From Pseudidiomarina atlantica (GTDB taxonomy: Bacteria > Pseudomonadota > Gammaproteobacteria > Enterobacterales > Alteromonadaceae): 64,000 nucleotides of DNA. The translations under genes were made by a program, and so were the position numbers. The DNA is taken from NCBI RefSeq assembly GCF_000753735.1, contig NZ_JPIN01000006.1, forward strand, positions 186,001 through 250,000. The letters run 5' to 3'. Below are positions 31,950-42,208 of this stretch, piece by piece (position 1 is the stretch's first letter; the number at the start of each line of letters is the position of its first letter). The notes under the pieces are model-generated. The model was not told the DNA's origin. It did not search any database and was given only the letters and a program-made list of their open reading frames with translations.

Positions 31950-32987
31950 CTACTTGAACGCCTCTTTGTTAGCAGCTTTTGCGCGCGCCTCGAGACGCGA
32001 AACTAAGCCTTGATTCAATAAGTTTAGCAGACCTTGGTCAAGTGTCTGCATACCGTGCGCAGCACCCGTCTGAATTGACGAGTACATCTGCGCGACTTTA
32101 TCTTCACGAATAAGGTTTTTGATCGCTGGGGTCGCGATCATGATTTCGTGGGCCGCAACTCGTCCGCCACCAACACGCTTCAACAGTGTTTGTGAAATAA
32201 CCGCACGTAAGGATTCTGAAAGCATGGAACGAACCATAGGTTTTTCGTCACCGGGGAACACATCGATAATACGGTCAATGGTTTTTGGTGCCGAGGTGGT
32301 GTGCAATGTACCAAACACCAAGTGGCCCGTTTCAGCTGCTGTCATCGCCAAGCGAATGGTTTCAAGGTCACGCATCTCACCAACGAGAATTACATCAGGG
32401 TCTTCCCGCAGGGCCGAGCGCAGTGCATTAGCAAAGCTGTGGGTATCACGATGCACTTCACGTTGGTTAACCAAGCTCTGCTTATTGCGGTGCACAAATT
32501 CGATCGGGTCTTCGATGGTCAGTATGTGATGATGCTTACTTTCATTAATGAAATCTACCATCGCGGCGAGCGTGGTTGACTTACCCGAGCCAGTTGGCCC
32601 AGTCACTAACACCAACCCTCGCGGTTGATCGGCAATAGTTTTAAAAATCTCAGGCGCACCCAACTGCTCTAGCGTTAAAACTTCACTCGGGATGGTACGT
32701 AATACCGCACCACAGCCTCTATTTTGGACAAAAACATTGACCCGAAAGCGCGCTAAATCAGGAACTTCAAATGAGAAGTCGCATTCCAAATTTTGCTCGT
32801 ATTCTTTCCGTTGTCGGTCATTCATGATGTCGTAAACCAACTCTTGCACCTGTTTATGTGACAAAGATGGAATATTGATTTTACGAACGTCCCCATCGAC
32901 ACGTATCATAGGCGGTGAATCCGCTGATAAATGTAAGTCCGACGAGTTATGTTTAACGGCGAAGCCCAGTAACTCAGTAATATCCAT
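31950..32987 (-). CDS. pilT: Type IV pilus retraction ATPase PilT
   Basis: Motor for pilus depolymerisation, giving twitching motility and DNA uptake in many bacteria. 345 residues. Walker A GPTGSGKST at 130-138, TIEDPIEFVH, DVILVGEMRD and GHLVFGTLHTTSA, and the PilT-specific AIKNLIRE motif near 288 needed for retraction. The start (MDITELLGFAVKHNSSDLHLS) is typical; AGAGAAAG precedes the ATG. Divergent from yggS with only 36 bases between the starts, so promoters must be very compact or lie in coding sequence. Confidence 0.97.
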   Translation of the reverse strand: MDITELLGFAVKHNSSDLHLSADSPPMIRVDGDVRKINIPSLSHKQVQELVYDIMNDRQRKEYEQNLECDFSFEVPDLARFRVNVFVQNRGCGAVLRTIPSEVLTLEQLGAPEIFKTIADQPRGLVLVTGPTGSGKSTTLAAMVDFINESKHHHILTIEDPIEFVHRNKQSLVNQREVHRDTHSFANALRSALREDPDVILVGEMRDLETIRLAMTAAETGHLVFGTLHTTSAPKTIDRIIDVFPGDEKPMVRSMLSESLRAVISQTLLKRVGGGRVAAHEIMIATPAIKNLIREDKVAQMYSSIQTGAAHGMQTLDQGLLNLLNQGLVSRLEARAKAANKEAFK

Positions 32988-33023
32988 ACGCTTTCTCTTT
33001 TTTATTATGAGTGAGTGTTAGCA

Positions 33024-33737
33024 ATGAGCCAGAGTCCAATGAATAGCATAGTTGAGCGCTTAAAAGAAGTCCGCCAGCAGATCGAAAGCGCCTGCAATCA
33101 ACACAATCGTAGACCAGAATCGGTGCAATTGTTAGCTGTAAGCAAAACCAAGCCTGCTAGTGCAATCCGTGAGCTCTATGAGGTGGGACAGCGACACTTT
33201 GGCGAAAACTATTTACAAGAAGCGTTAGAAAAGCAGCAACAGCTGACCGACCTTGACGCCCTTGTCTGGCATTTTATTGGCCCTATTCAGTCCAATAAAA
33301 CCCGCGATATCGCCGCCCATTTTGCTTGGGTACAAAGTGTAGATCGTAGCAAAATTATTCGCCGACTCAACGAACAGCGACCGGCAGAGTTACCGCCATT
33401 ACAAGTTTTGATTCAGGTCAACATTGACGATGAACAAAGTAAATCTGGCGTTGCACCAGATGAAGTAGCGGCCTTAGCCGCGGAGATTGCCGCCGCCGAC
33501 CGCCTAACGCTACGCGGACTCATGACGATTCCGGCTGCGCATGCAAGTGAAGCGCAACAACAACAGAGCTTCAACGCCATGCAGCGGTTGTTTTCTGCAT
33601 TATCATCCCAATATGAAAGTGTTGATACACTTTCAATGGGCATGAGCCAAGACATTACCGCGGCTATCGGCGCGGGCTCAACCATGGTACGCGTAGGTAC
33701 TGCACTATTTGGCGCTCGAGCAAGCAAAAAGGAGTAA
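33024..33737 (+). CDS. yggS: YggS family pyridoxal phosphate-binding protein
   Basis: PLPBP family, a single TIM-barrel binding PLP with no known catalysis, involved in vitamin B6 homeostasis. I take the ATG at 33024 (MSQSPMNS); a GTG three codons upstream (33015) and an ATG at 33039 are alternatives. 237 residues. PLP Lys sits in LLAVSKTKP; HFGENYLQEA, WHFIGPIQSNK and SMGMSQDITAAIGAGSTMVRVG are family signatures. Heads the yggS-proC-yggT unit; proC is a proline-synthesis enzyme that commonly sits beside yggS. Confidence 0.94.
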   Translation: MSQSPMNSIVERLKEVRQQIESACNQHNRRPESVQLLAVSKTKPASAIRELYEVGQRHFGENYLQEALEKQQQLTDLDALVWHFIGPIQSNKTRDIAAHFAWVQSVDRSKIIRRLNEQRPAELPPLQVLIQVNIDDEQSKSGVAPDEVAALAAEIAAADRLTLRGLMTIPAAHASEAQQQQSFNAMQRLFSALSSQYESVDTLSMGMSQDITAAIGAGSTMVRVGTALFGARASKKE

Positions 33738-33740
33738 TTC

Positions 33741-34568
33741 ATGACAACTCAGCATCGCACTATCGCTTTTATCGGTGCAGGTAATATGACGCAAAGCATC
33801 GTCGGTGGAATGGTCGCAAGTGGCTATCCTGCCGACGCAATTTTTGTCAGTAACCCTAGCCCGGGTAAACTCGAGAAAATCGCCGCTGAGCTTGGCGTGC
33901 ATACTTCGCAAGATAACGCCGAAGTTGCTAACAAAGCTGACGTAATAGTGCTTGCGGTAAAACCGCAATTAATGGCTGATGTCTGTGCCGCTTTGCGTGA
34001 ACAGGTGGCTCATTTAGCCGATAAACTCATCGTTACCATCGCCGCGGGAATTCGCATCAGTAAATATCGCCAGTATCTTGGCGATGACATTCGGATGATT
34101 CGAGTGATGCCGAATACGCCCTCTTTAGTAGGCAAAGGGATGTCTGGCCTCGTTGCCGATGACCGTGTCGATGACAGTGATAAGAGTTTTATCACCACCG
34201 CTTTTGATGGTGTCGGTGCCACCCTTTGGGTTAGTGATGAAGACGAGCTGGATATTCTCGGCGCTGTAGCCGGAAGTGGTCCAGCTTACTTTTTTGAGTT
34301 TATGGCGAGCTTACAAAAAGCTGCAGTTGCGCTTGGTTTTGATCGTGATAAAGCGCGACAAATGGTACAACAGACGGCACTTGGTGCAGCGGAAATGGCA
34401 ATTCACAGCGAACTGGAATTAGAAGATTTGCGTAAACAAGTTACCAGTAAAGGTGGCTCTACCGCCAAAGGTATTGAGCAATATCAAGCTTATGATATTG
34501 ATAAAATCTCAGCAGATGCGGTCAAAGCTGCAGTAAAACGCAATCAAGAAATGGCCGAATTGTTTTAA
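33741..34568 (+). CDS. proC: Pyrroline-5-carboxylate reductase
   Basis: Last step of proline synthesis, reducing P5C with NAD(P)H. 275 residues. N-terminal Rossmann motif GAGNM at 12-16, substrate-binding MPNTPSLVGKGMSGL, and the C-terminal signature (QVTSKGGSTAKGIEQ). GGAG six bases before the ATG, which starts 3 bases after the yggS stop. proB and proA lie at 42679-45041, so the complete proline pathway plus its catabolic enzyme PutA are all inside this window. Confidence 0.97.
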   Translation: MTTQHRTIAFIGAGNMTQSIVGGMVASGYPADAIFVSNPSPGKLEKIAAELGVHTSQDNAEVANKADVIVLAVKPQLMADVCAALREQVAHLADKLIVTIAAGIRISKYRQYLGDDIRMIRVMPNTPSLVGKGMSGLVADDRVDDSDKSFITTAFDGVGATLWVSDEDELDILGAVAGSGPAYFFEFMASLQKAAVALGFDRDKARQMVQQTALGAAEMAIHSELELEDLRKQVTSKGGSTAKGIEQYQAYDIDKISADAVKAAVKRNQEMAELF

Positions 34569-34580
34569 AGGAACAAGCGA

Positions 34581-35105
34581 ATGGAGCTTATAAACTTTCT
34601 CATTATCACTATTTTCGAGCTGTATTTGATGGTGGTAATTTTACGTGTCTGGTTACAGGCAGCGCGCGCCGACTTTTATAACCCACTGAGTCAGTTTGTC
34701 GTAACCATCACCGACCCTCTGGTTAAGCCGTTACGTCGCATCATCCCCACCGTTGGTGTCTGGGACTTAGCAACCCTATTGCTGGTCTTCGTGGTGAGCC
34801 TCGCAAAATTTGTGACCCTTAGTGCAGTCCATGGCTATCCGTTCATTTGGATTGACTTGCTGTACTTGGCAGTGATGTCCGCCATTGGTCAGTTCCTTTG
34901 GTTGTTGTTTTGGATTGTCTTGATTCGGGCTTTATTAAGCTGGTTTGCGCAGGGCTATAATCCGATGACAGCTTTGTTAGCACAGTTAACTGAGCCATTT
35001 TTAGCACCGATTCGTCGTATTATTCCGCCAATGGGCGGGCTTGACCTTTCGGTGTTGGTACTCATCATTGTCATTCAGGCACTGATGATCGTGTTTCGGG
35101 TTTAA
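34581..35105 (+). CDS. yggT: YggT family membrane protein
   Basis: Small inner membrane protein with two YggT repeats: FYNPLSQFVVTITDPLVKPLRRIIP near residues 30-55 and YNPMTALLAQLTEPFLAPIRRIIP in the second half. 174 residues and about four to five membrane segments. Linked to osmotic shock tolerance in E. coli, with relatives needed for chloroplast or division functions elsewhere; mechanism unknown. Twelve bases after proC, AAGGA upstream. The yggU gene that often follows is missing. Confidence 0.92.
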   Translation: MELINFLIITIFELYLMVVILRVWLQAARADFYNPLSQFVVTITDPLVKPLRRIIPTVGVWDLATLLLVFVVSLAKFVTLSAVHGYPFIWIDLLYLAVMSAIGQFLWLLFWIVLIRALLSWFAQGYNPMTALLAQLTEPFLAPIRRIIPPMGGLDLSVLVLIIVIQALMIVFRV

Positions 35106-35120
35106 TCATCGAGGGTACTC

Positions 35121-35561
35121 ATGCGTACTTTAGCCAAGTTATTCCTATTAGTGAGCTTCTGTCTTGGTGCGACAATTAATGTCGCACAGGCTGAACAAAG
35201 CAAACGTTTAGGCCCGTGGGAAGTGCATTACAATGCCTTTAACTCTACCTTCCTGCAGCCCGAGATTGCTCGACAATACAATCTTGAGCGTAGTGATACA
35301 CTCGCCACCCTCAATATTGCGGTATTAGCAGCGGAAACCGCAGGGAAGCCGGCGCAACGGGTATCGCTTGAAGGCTATGCAATGAATCCTCTAAGCGTAC
35401 AGCAACGCTTAGACTTCCAAGAAGTCGTGGAGGGCGCTGCGGTGTACTATATTGCGCAAACTCGCTTCACTAACCTCGAAACCTTACGCTTTTTTATCAC
35501 CATCAAAAAAGATGGGGAAACTCAAGAGCTGCGTTTCTCTGACGAATTTTGGCGCAATTAA
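35121..35561 (+). CDS. DUF4426 domain secreted protein
   Basis: 146 residues with a signal peptide (hydrophobic residues 4-18, likely cleavage after AQA at 24) and a small predicted beta-rich domain: GPWEVHYNAFNSTFLQPEIARQY, RVSLEGYAMNPL and TLRFFITIKKDG. This matches the DUF4426 family found after yggT in many marine gammaproteobacteria. Periplasmic; function unknown. GAGGGTACT lies ahead of the ATG. Its stop is shared with convergent cvrA (TTAA, 35558-35561). Confidence 0.82.
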   Translation: MRTLAKLFLLVSFCLGATINVAQAEQSKRLGPWEVHYNAFNSTFLQPEIARQYNLERSDTLATLNIAVLAAETAGKPAQRVSLEGYAMNPLSVQQRLDFQEVVEGAAVYYIAQTRFTNLETLRFFITIKKDGETQELRFSDEFWRN

Positions 35562-37285
35562 TCTAACAGCTTCACACCAACTTTAGCGATTTGATCTTGC
35601 TCGTCCAACTCACGAATAGTGAGTTGGACCTGACCGAGCACCAACTGATCCCCTACCACCATGCGCCGATGGAATTTATACGAAAAGTAGTCGTGCAGCG
35701 TTTTGCTTTGCAGTTTTTCGTCTAGCTCCCCAAGCGGATAGAACGCAGCTATGTCTGCCAATGACAAATTACCATTCAAAGTGAAATCACCGAAGAAGTC
35801 TGTCGCATTTAACGAGCGCGCCTTCCCGCCGGCTGAAAGAACCCGACTGATTTCATCAATATGCTTTACTTGCGCGACGACCAATACCTTGTCATCTTCG
35901 CGTAACTGTGGACGTTCACTGGGACGTAACCACTGCCCTGCTCGCACTAGACCCACAAACTCCAGTGGTACTGACCAACGCAGCTCATGCCAGGCATGGT
36001 CGCAAGCTGGTGAACGCTCGGTAATTTGATACGACCACAACTCTAAAGGCTCTTCGCTGCCGACTTGATCGAGCGGCATGCGTCGATCAGGCTCAGCTTC
36101 AGCAGGAACTTCAAGCTTCAACCAACGCGCCATCGGCACAATAGTCCAGCCTTGCAATACCAAAGATACCAGTACCACGACAAAGGCAATATCGAAGAAT
36201 AACTCTTGGTCGGGCAGGCCACTCAACCACGGATAGAGAGCGAGAATAATCGGCACTGCACCACGCAAACCTACCCAACTGATAAAAACTTGCTCTTTAA
36301 TTGGGAATGAAAACGGTAGCAAACTCAAAAATACTGCTAACGGCCGCACTAAGAAGATCATCACCCCGGCGACACTTAGCGCCAACACCAAGTTATCCAT
36401 CAAATGTGATGGTGTCACCAGCAGGCCAAGTATCAGAAACATCATGATTTGACTTAACCAAGCTAAACCATCTTGTACCTGTAAAATATGTACCAGCTGC
36501 GGTAATCGCGCATTACCGATGACATACCCCATCAAATAAGCAGCTAAAAAGCCACTACCACCAAGGGTTGAGGTCAGTGCGAAAACGACTACTGCGCTGG
36601 CAGCAGCCAGCAAAGGAAAGAAACTAAACTGCACAGTGATTTTGCGTGCCATCCAGACAAAAGTTCTGCCGCCTAGCCAACCTCCGAGTAAGCCCCCTAG
36701 CAATTGTTGCAGCACCTCTAAACTGACAGCGGCAAACGAGAATACCTCGGCACTCGCAATTAAGCTGGTCATGGTCATGGTTAGAATGACCGCCATCGGA
36801 TCGTTGGTGCCCGATTCAATTTCAAGGGTTGAGGCAACCCGCTGTTTGATCTTCAGGTTTTGTGACTGGAAAATACCGAAGACCGCCGCGGCATCGGTGG
36901 AACTCAATATAGCGCCCATTAGCAACGCCATGGGCCAAGGGATATCAAATAAGTAGACAATACCGACGGCAGTTAAACTGCAGGTCAGGGCAACGCCAAG
37001 TGTGGCAAGACTAATAGCGGGCCACAAGGCAACCCGAAAGCGCTCTTTCTTAGTACGCATACCGCCATCAAAAATAATGATGACCAACGCCAGTGAGCCG
37101 ATAAAGAATGCAATTTCCGGCTGATTAAACTCGATCCCGAGGATGCCCTCTTCGCCGGCTAGCATGCCGACAATCATGAATACCAAGAGTAACGGCGCGC
37201 CCAAGCGTGATGAGACCACTGCTGCCAGAATACTGACAAGTAGCAAGGAGCCCATGAGTAACATCACGCTGGTCAAATCCGCCAC
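35558..37285 (-). CDS. cvrA: K+/H+ antiporter CvrA/NhaP2 family
   Basis: CPA1-type cation/proton antiporter: about 12-13 membrane segments (residues 5-390), then a cytoplasmic TrkA-C-like regulatory domain (about 430-480) and a C-terminal CorC/HlyC-like domain. 575 residues from the GTG at 37285, which has AAAGGAG six bases upstream; E. coli CvrA has 578. The frame stays open 26 codons further, but that stretch would run into rdgB. Conserved [13 protein letters not shown] and [12 protein letters not shown] carry the ion-site aspartates. Exchanges K+ (or Na+) for H+ in the inner membrane. Confidence 0.93.
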   Translation of the reverse strand: MADLTSVMLLMGSLLLVSILAAVVSSRLGAPLLLVFMIVGMLAGEEGILGIEFNQPEIAFFIGSLALVIIIFDGGMRTKKERFRVALWPAISLATLGVALTCSLTAVGIVYLFDIPWPMALLMGAILSSTDAAAVFGIFQSQNLKIKQRVASTLEIESGTNDPMAVILTMTMTSLIASAEVFSFAAVSLEVLQQLLGGLLGGWLGGRTFVWMARKITVQFSFFPLLAAASAVVVFALTSTLGGSGFLAAYLMGYVIGNARLPQLVHILQVQDGLAWLSQIMMFLILGLLVTPSHLMDNLVLALSVAGVMIFLVRPLAVFLSLLPFSFPIKEQVFISWVGLRGAVPIILALYPWLSGLPDQELFFDIAFVVVLVSLVLQGWTIVPMARWLKLEVPAEAEPDRRMPLDQVGSEEPLELWSYQITERSPACDHAWHELRWSVPLEFVGLVRAGQWLRPSERPQLREDDKVLVVAQVKHIDEISRVLSAGGKARSLNATDFFGDFTLNGNLSLADIAAFYPLGELDEKLQSKTLHDYFSYKFHRRMVVGDQLVLGQVQLTIRELDEQDQIAKVGVKLLD

Positions 37286-37357
37286 AGGTTTCTCCTTTGG
37301 TCGAGGCGCTGCATCCTTTATAATGCATCCATTGTGCCTAAAACGAGTAAAGCTGTC

Positions 37358-37954
37358 ATGCAAGAAGTTGTCTTAGCAACTGGAAATGCGGGAAAAATCC
37401 GTGAGTTTACCGAACTATTGCTGCCTTTTCAGTGGCATGTTCGGCCACAGGCAGAATGGAATTTTGCAGAAGCTGAAGAAACCGGCCTCACTTTTATCGA
37501 AAATGCTATTTTAAAAGCACGTCACGCGGCACGTATAACTGGGTTACCAGCCTTGGCTGACGATTCCGGATTAGCAGTCGACGCGTTGGGCGGAGCGCCT
37601 GGGATTTATTCGGCGCGTTATGCCGGCCCCAATGCGTCAGATCAAGACAACATCGACACATTACTCACAGCGCTTCAGGGCGTTGACGAAGCCGAACGCG
37701 GCGCAAGTTTCCATTGTGTGTTGGCATTTCTTCGACATGCGGAAGACCCCACCCCGATCATTTGTCACGGTCGTTGGCGTGGCATCATCACCACTGTACC
37801 TAGTGGCGATAAAGGATTTGGTTACGACCCACTGTTTTACGTCGCTAGCGAAGGTTGTACCGCAGCGCAACTTAGCGCGGACCGTAAGCGCGAGCTCTCG
37901 CACCGTGGTCAGGCGCTACGACAACTGCAGCAGCTCCTGGAACACGGCGCATGA
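37358..37954 (+). CDS. rdgB: XTP/dITP diphosphatase (non-canonical purine NTP pyrophosphatase)
   Basis: Cleans ITP, XTP and dITP from nucleotide pools. 198 residues from the ATG at 37358 ([13 protein letters not shown]), aligned with E. coli; a GTG eight codons upstream is unlikely. Signature regions: [55 protein letters not shown] and GFGYDPLFY. Overlaps hemW by ATGA, conserved pair. Divergent from cvrA by 72 bases. Confidence 0.97.
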   Translation: MQEVVLATGNAGKIREFTELLLPFQWHVRPQAEWNFAEAEETGLTFIENAILKARHAARITGLPALADDSGLAVDALGGAPGIYSARYAGPNASDQDNIDTLLTALQGVDEAERGASFHCVLAFLRHAEDPTPIICHGRWRGIITTVPSGDKGFGYDPLFYVASEGCTAAQLSADRKRELSHRGQALRQLQQLLEHGA

Positions 37955-39087
37955 AGCTACCACCGCTCGCGCTCTATGTGCACGTACCTTGGTGTATTCA
38001 AAAATGCCCCTATTGTGATTTCAATTCGCACGCATTGAAGCATGACATCCCTGAAGAAGCTTACGTCAACCGGCTGCTGGATGATTTGCGCGCCGATCTC
38101 GAGTGGGCTCAAGCCCGCCCAATAACTAGTATTTTTATTGGTGGTGGCACACCAAGTTTGTTCTCCGCAGCAGCAATAGCGCGACTACTTGATGGTATCG
38201 CGGCACAGCTAACACTCAGCGACGATTGCGAAGTGACGCTTGAGGCGAATCCGGGGACCTTCGAACAAGCGCGTTTTGCCGGCTTTGTAGCCGCTGGCGT
38301 CAATCGCTTGTCGATTGGAGTACAAAGTTTAGCTGCCACGCAGCTACAGCAATTAGGCCGCATTCACGATCCTGCACAAGCGATCACTGCAGCGCAACAT
38401 GCGCGCACGCTGGTGCTGCGTAGCTTCAATTTAGATCTGATGCACGGACTGCCGGAACAGACGGTTGCCGCTGCGATGGCAGATTTAGATGGCATCATAG
38501 CCCTTGAGCCACCCCACATCTCTTGGTACCAGCTGACGATCGAGCCGAATACCTCGTTCGCCAGCCGCCCACCACGACTTCCTGATGACGAAGTTTTATG
38601 GGAAATTTACCAACGTGGGCATGAAAAATTAGCGGCCGCGGGCTATCAAAACTATGAGGTCAGCGCTTACGCAAAGCCGGGGCATCAAAGTCGCCACAAT
38701 CGCAACTACTGGCAATTTGGTGACTATCTCGGTATTGGTTGTGGGGCTCATAGCAAAATCACCCTAGCAGATGAACAACGGATTATGCGCTGCGAGAAGA
38801 TCAAGCATCCGCAGGGCTATCTCGATCTTACACGCCCACTGCGATATCGGACTTGGGAGGTTGCCGCCAGTGAACTCCCGTTTGAGTTCTTTATGAACCT
38901 GCTGCGCCTCAATGAGCCGATGCAAAAGCAATTGTTTACCGAGCGCACGGGCTTGGCGTTGTCAGTTGCGCAGCAAGCTTTGGCGCCAGCCATATCAAAA
39001 GGACTTGTAGTTGAGCAAAATGAAGCGTGGAAAACCACCGACCTAGGCCGGCGGTTTTTAAACTCGATTCTTGACGAAATGGTGTGA
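37951..39087 (+). CDS. hemW: Heme chaperone HemW (radical SAM)
   Basis: Radical SAM protein delivering heme to respiratory enzymes; related to but distinct from coproporphyrinogen dehydrogenase HemN. 378 residues. The CX3CX2C cluster site is C15, C19, C22 (CIQKCPYC); [27 protein letters not shown] and [12 protein letters not shown] follow. The length and the CxxxCxxCDF arrangement without the extra Cys of HemN favour HemW. ATGA overlap with rdgB; ends 4 bases before the convergent trmB stop. Confidence 0.95.
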   Translation: MKLPPLALYVHVPWCIQKCPYCDFNSHALKHDIPEEAYVNRLLDDLRADLEWAQARPITSIFIGGGTPSLFSAAAIARLLDGIAAQLTLSDDCEVTLEANPGTFEQARFAGFVAAGVNRLSIGVQSLAATQLQQLGRIHDPAQAITAAQHARTLVLRSFNLDLMHGLPEQTVAAAMADLDGIIALEPPHISWYQLTIEPNTSFASRPPRLPDDEVLWEIYQRGHEKLAAAGYQNYEVSAYAKPGHQSRHNRNYWQFGDYLGIGCGAHSKITLADEQRIMRCEKIKHPQGYLDLTRPLRYRTWEVAASELPFEFFMNLLRLNEPMQKQLFTERTGLALSVAQQALAPAISKGLVVEQNEAWKTTDLGRRFLNSILDEMV

Positions 39088-39091
39088 GTAT

Positions 39092-39841
39092 TTAGGCTTT
39101 ACGCGCAAACTTCAGATCCCAAACACCGTGCCCCAAGCGTTCGCCGCGGCGTTCAAACTTGGTCAATGGGCGCTCTTCAGGACGCGGCACATAGTCATTG
39201 GTTGGCGATAGATTTTGCCAGTGCCCAGCAGCTTCGGCTGCTTGCATTACTTCCAACATATGCTCTGCATAATTCTGCCAATCCGTTGCTAAGTGCAGTA
39301 CACCACCAATACGGAGTTTTTTCCGTAACGTCTCAACAAACTCAGGCTGAATAAGTCGACGTTTATGGTGACGCTTTTTATGCCATGGATCAGGAAAGAA
39401 TACCTGCACTCCCGCCAGGGAATTATCGACAAAGCAATCGTCAAAAACCTCAACGGCATCATGTTCATACAAGCGCAAATTCGTCAGCTGCTGCGCTTCG
39501 GCAGCCATCAAACAGGCACCGACACCTGGACGATGCACTTCAATGCCGATAAAGTTCTTTTCTGGTGCCGCTGCTGCCATGGCGACCAACGAATGCCCCA
39601 TCCCAAAGCCAATTTCGACTATGGTGTCGGCTTCGCGTCCAAAGCATTCATTGAAATTGACTACGCCGGCTTCATGGGTCAGTCCCATTAGTGGCCAGCT
39701 ACGCTGCAATGCAGCTTCTTGGCCTTTAGTTAAGCGACCTTCGCGCTTAACAAAACTGCGTATCTTACGGATATAGCGACCTTTTTCTTGAGCTTCTGCA
39801 AGGTTCGCTTGAGTGTAAGTGGCTTGCTTCTCGTCTGTCAT
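39092..39841 (-). CDS. trmB: tRNA (guanine-N7-)-methyltransferase
   Basis: SAM-dependent enzyme making m7G46 in the tRNA variable loop. 249 residues. SAM-binding [14 protein letters not shown], the [17 protein letters not shown] active region, and [17 protein letters not shown] at the C-terminus are all TrmB hallmarks. In E. coli trmB is directly divergent from mutY-yggX; here ompA has come between them. A terminator of ompA lies just upstream. Confidence 0.96.
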   Translation of the reverse strand: MTDEKQATYTQANLAEAQEKGRYIRKIRSFVKREGRLTKGQEAALQRSWPLMGLTHEAGVVNFNECFGREADTIVEIGFGMGHSLVAMAAAAPEKNFIGIEVHRPGVGACLMAAEAQQLTNLRLYEHDAVEVFDDCFVDNSLAGVQVFFPDPWHKKRHHKRRLIQPEFVETLRKKLRIGGVLHLATDWQNYAEHMLEVMQAAEAAGHWQNLSPTNDYVPRPEERPLTKFERRGERLGHGVWDLKFARKA

Positions 39842-39865
39842 AACTTTTAAAGTCTCTAAAACGAC

Positions 39866-39903
39866 AAAAAAGGCGCAACTAAGCTGAACTTAGCGCGCCT
39901 TTT
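39866..39903 (-). terminator. Intrinsic terminator of ompA
   Basis: Stem GGCGC (39872-39876) with GCGCC (39895-39899) continued by CTAAG (39879-39883) with CTTAG (39889-39893), 5-base loop, small internal bulge. On the minus strand the stem is followed by six U (complement of 39866-39871). A shorter T run (39900-39903) exists on the plus strand. Confidence 0.85.
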
Positions 39904-39920
39904 CTTAGCACTACGAAAAA

Positions 39921-40976
39921 TTAATTGTCTTCTTTCACCGGTACTTCTTTGGTGACAGACATTTTCGCTTCGATGCGACGGTTTTTCGCACGATTCTCTG
40001 GTGAATCATTTGGGACCAGTGGACGGTTTTCACTGTAACCTACAGTGCTCACACGATCTTGCTCGATACCAAAGTCTTTAATCAGACTATCACCGACAGA
40101 TTTCGCACGACGCTCAGACAAGCCTTGGTTGTACTGCACTGTACCCACGCTGTCAGTGTGACCTTCGATGCGGATATCCAACTGCGGGAACTCTTTCAAG
40201 AAGTCTGCAGTCTCTTGCAGCTCATCTTTTTCACCTGCTGGAATCTGCGCTGAATCGAACGCAAAGTTAATCATCAGCTCGTGCGTGATGGTTTCGTTTT
40301 GATACATCACACAACCGTACGCATCAACCTTGTAAGTAGGCTGCGTATTTGGGCAACGGTCGCGATTATCTGGCACACCATCACCATCTGAATCAACTAC
40401 CACAGCTTGCTCAGGCTCTGGCGTCGGAGCTGGTGCTGGTGCTGCTTTACCAAAGAAGTAACGTACGCCAGTCATCAACAAGAATTCAGTCAAATCACCA
40501 TCGTTCTGTTGCACACCACCTTCAACAAACAACTGCCAGTCATTGTTCAGCTGTTCACGGTAACCCGCTCCAACACGTAAGAAACGGTTCGACACATCAC
40601 CGATTTCGGTGTTATTGATACCTAAAGTACCGTACACGTTGTTGGTGAAGTTATACATCATGTCGATACCGAAAATACGGCCGTCAGCGGTGTCGGCGTT
40701 TTCTAGGTCACCACGAATGTAATCGTAGTAAACACGGTAGCCCCATTCTGGAGTGAATTGGAAACCTGCTTCTACACCATAAAAAGCACTATCGAATCCG
40801 CCATCAAACGTACGTAACTGATTGTTGTCGATCGCAACACGATCAGAATCAGTACCTAAAGGACCCAAGCGCGGGCCGACCCACCAATGGCCTTCATTGG
40901 TATCCTGAGCGTAAGCAGGAACGACTGCTGAGAGGCCAGCGACTACTGCTAATGAAATTACGGCGATACGATTCAC
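39921..40976 (-). CDS. ompA: OmpA/OprF-like outer membrane protein
   Basis: 351 residues. Signal peptide cleaved probably after AYA at 23; N-terminal 8-strand beta-barrel (about 24-176, opening GHWWVGPRLG), a Pro-rich linker (APAPAPTPEPE), a calcium-binding type 3 thrombospondin-like repeat (DSDGDGVPDNRDRCPNT), and a C-terminal OmpA peptidoglycan-binding domain (about 235-345) with FAFDSAQIP, IEGHTDSVGT and LSERRA. Links outer membrane to cell wall. AAGGAGC precedes the ATG; a TATACT (41016-41021 on the minus strand) may be its -10. Own terminator downstream, so probably monocistronic. Confidence 0.94.
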   Translation of the reverse strand: MNRIAVISLAVVAGLSAVVPAYAQDTNEGHWWVGPRLGPLGTDSDRVAIDNNQLRTFDGGFDSAFYGVEAGFQFTPEWGYRVYYDYIRGDLENADTADGRIFGIDMMYNFTNNVYGTLGINNTEIGDVSNRFLRVGAGYREQLNNDWQLFVEGGVQQNDGDLTEFLLMTGVRYFFGKAAPAPAPTPEPEQAVVVDSDGDGVPDNRDRCPNTQPTYKVDAYGCVMYQNETITHELMINFAFDSAQIPAGEKDELQETADFLKEFPQLDIRIEGHTDSVGTVQYNQGLSERRAKSVGDSLIKDFGIEQDRVSTVGYSENRPLVPNDSPENRAKNRRIEAKMSVTKEVPVKEDN

Positions 40977-41121
40977 GAGATGCTCCTTAATTTCCCTATG
41001 AATTAATTAACGCTTAGTATATACGAAATGCGCGATTTTTCCTTGTTTTTTCCCAAATTATTGGGGGTTTACATGACTTTTACAAAATTCCCTCAAGCAC
41101 AACTCTATTGCAACAATAATC

Positions 41122-42168
41122 ATGACTCATTCTGAAAGTTTTATCGAGAAAGCAAAAGCTTGTATCCAACCCGAGAGATTCACTGATCGGGTTGTAAGGT
41201 GGCAAGTGCAACATGGGCGCAACGATCTGCCATGGCAACAAGCAGGTGATCCCTATCATGTTTTGGTCAGTGAATTGATGCTCCAGCAAACCCAGGTGAG
41301 TACGGTCATTCCATATTTCCAGCGTTGGCTCAACGCACTCCCCAGTTTTCATGCCCTGGCGGCAGCCGACGAACAAACTGTCATGCAGTTATGGCAAGGC
41401 CTTGGCTACTATCGTCGCGCCCGTAATTTGCATGCTGCAGCGCAAACCGTCGTTGCGCAGTATGCAGGACAATTGCCGCACCAAGCTGACGAGCTGCGCG
41501 AAATTCCCGGCATAGGTCCCTACACGGTCGGTGCCATACGAGCATTTGCCTTCGACCAACCGGCGGCTATCGTTGATGGCAACGTAAAACGCTTATTTGC
41601 CAGACTCTTTATGTTGCCGTTTTTGGTCAATAAGGCGACTGATGATAAACATTTTTGGCAACTTGCTGAGGTTTATAAGCCACTAGCCTCTGCTCGACGC
41701 TTCGCCCAAGGTTTACTGGATTTGGGCGCGACTATTTGTAAACCCCAGCGCCCATTGTGCGAACAATGCCCGCTTGCTGATGTGTGCTTGGCGAGAGCTC
41801 ATCAAGCAACCGAGAGATTTCCGCAACGAGCTGAGAGTAAAAAGACGCCAACTAAACCAGGTTACTTTGTCCTTGACGCGAACGCTGATGGCGTCTTACT
41901 CGAGCAACGCTCTGCAACCGGCATTTGGCCCTCACTCTGGTGTTTACCAGAACTGCCATCAGCACCTAATGCGCAGGCACCACAGGCGGAGTTCAAGCAT
42001 ACCTTCACGCATTACAAACTGGCTGCGCAAGTCTACCTAACTGCAAATAGCAACATCAGCGGCAAGCGTATCGCTTGGCGAGACCTTGAACAATATGGAT
42101 TACCAGCACCAATCGCGAAGTTTCTCAACAACCAAGCGCGTAAGCTAGTTTGTCAGTCTTCTGAATAG
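41122..42168 (+). CDS. mutY: A/G-specific adenine glycosylase
   Basis: Removes adenine mispaired with 8-oxoguanine. 348 residues. Catalytic E51 (VSELMLQQTQV) and D152 (AIVDGNVKRL) with the helix-hairpin-helix LREIPGIGPYTVGAI; 4Fe-4S ligands C206, C213, C216 and C222 (CX6CX2CX5C). The C-terminal Nudix-like domain (about 235-340) recognises 8-oxoG. Longer N-terminal tail than E. coli by about 20 residues before the conserved region. Followed by yggX as in E. coli; mltC, next in E. coli, is missing. Confidence 0.97.
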   Translation: MTHSESFIEKAKACIQPERFTDRVVRWQVQHGRNDLPWQQAGDPYHVLVSELMLQQTQVSTVIPYFQRWLNALPSFHALAAADEQTVMQLWQGLGYYRRARNLHAAAQTVVAQYAGQLPHQADELREIPGIGPYTVGAIRAFAFDQPAAIVDGNVKRLFARLFMLPFLVNKATDDKHFWQLAEVYKPLASARRFAQGLLDLGATICKPQRPLCEQCPLADVCLARAHQATERFPQRAESKKTPTKPGYFVLDANADGVLLEQRSATGIWPSLWCLPELPSAPNAQAPQAEFKHTFTHYKLAAQVYLTANSNISGKRIAWRDLEQYGLPAPIAKFLNNQARKLVCQSSE

Positions 42169-42178
42169 CGCGTAAAAT
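42150..42178 (+). promoter_or_regulatory. Probable sigma-70 promoter of yggX
   Basis: TTGTCA at 42150-42155 and TAAAAT at 42173-42178 with an ideal 17-base spacer. The -35 is inside the last codons of mutY and the -10 just after its stop, about 30 bases before the yggX ATG. Confidence 0.55.
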
Positions 42179-42208
42179 GGCGCTAAGTTTATCTATTATG
42201 AGGTCGTT

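Noticed and set aside
37286-37363. Longer start of cvrA
   Set aside because: It would overlap rdgB; the GTG at 37285 with AAAGGAG fits the family length.
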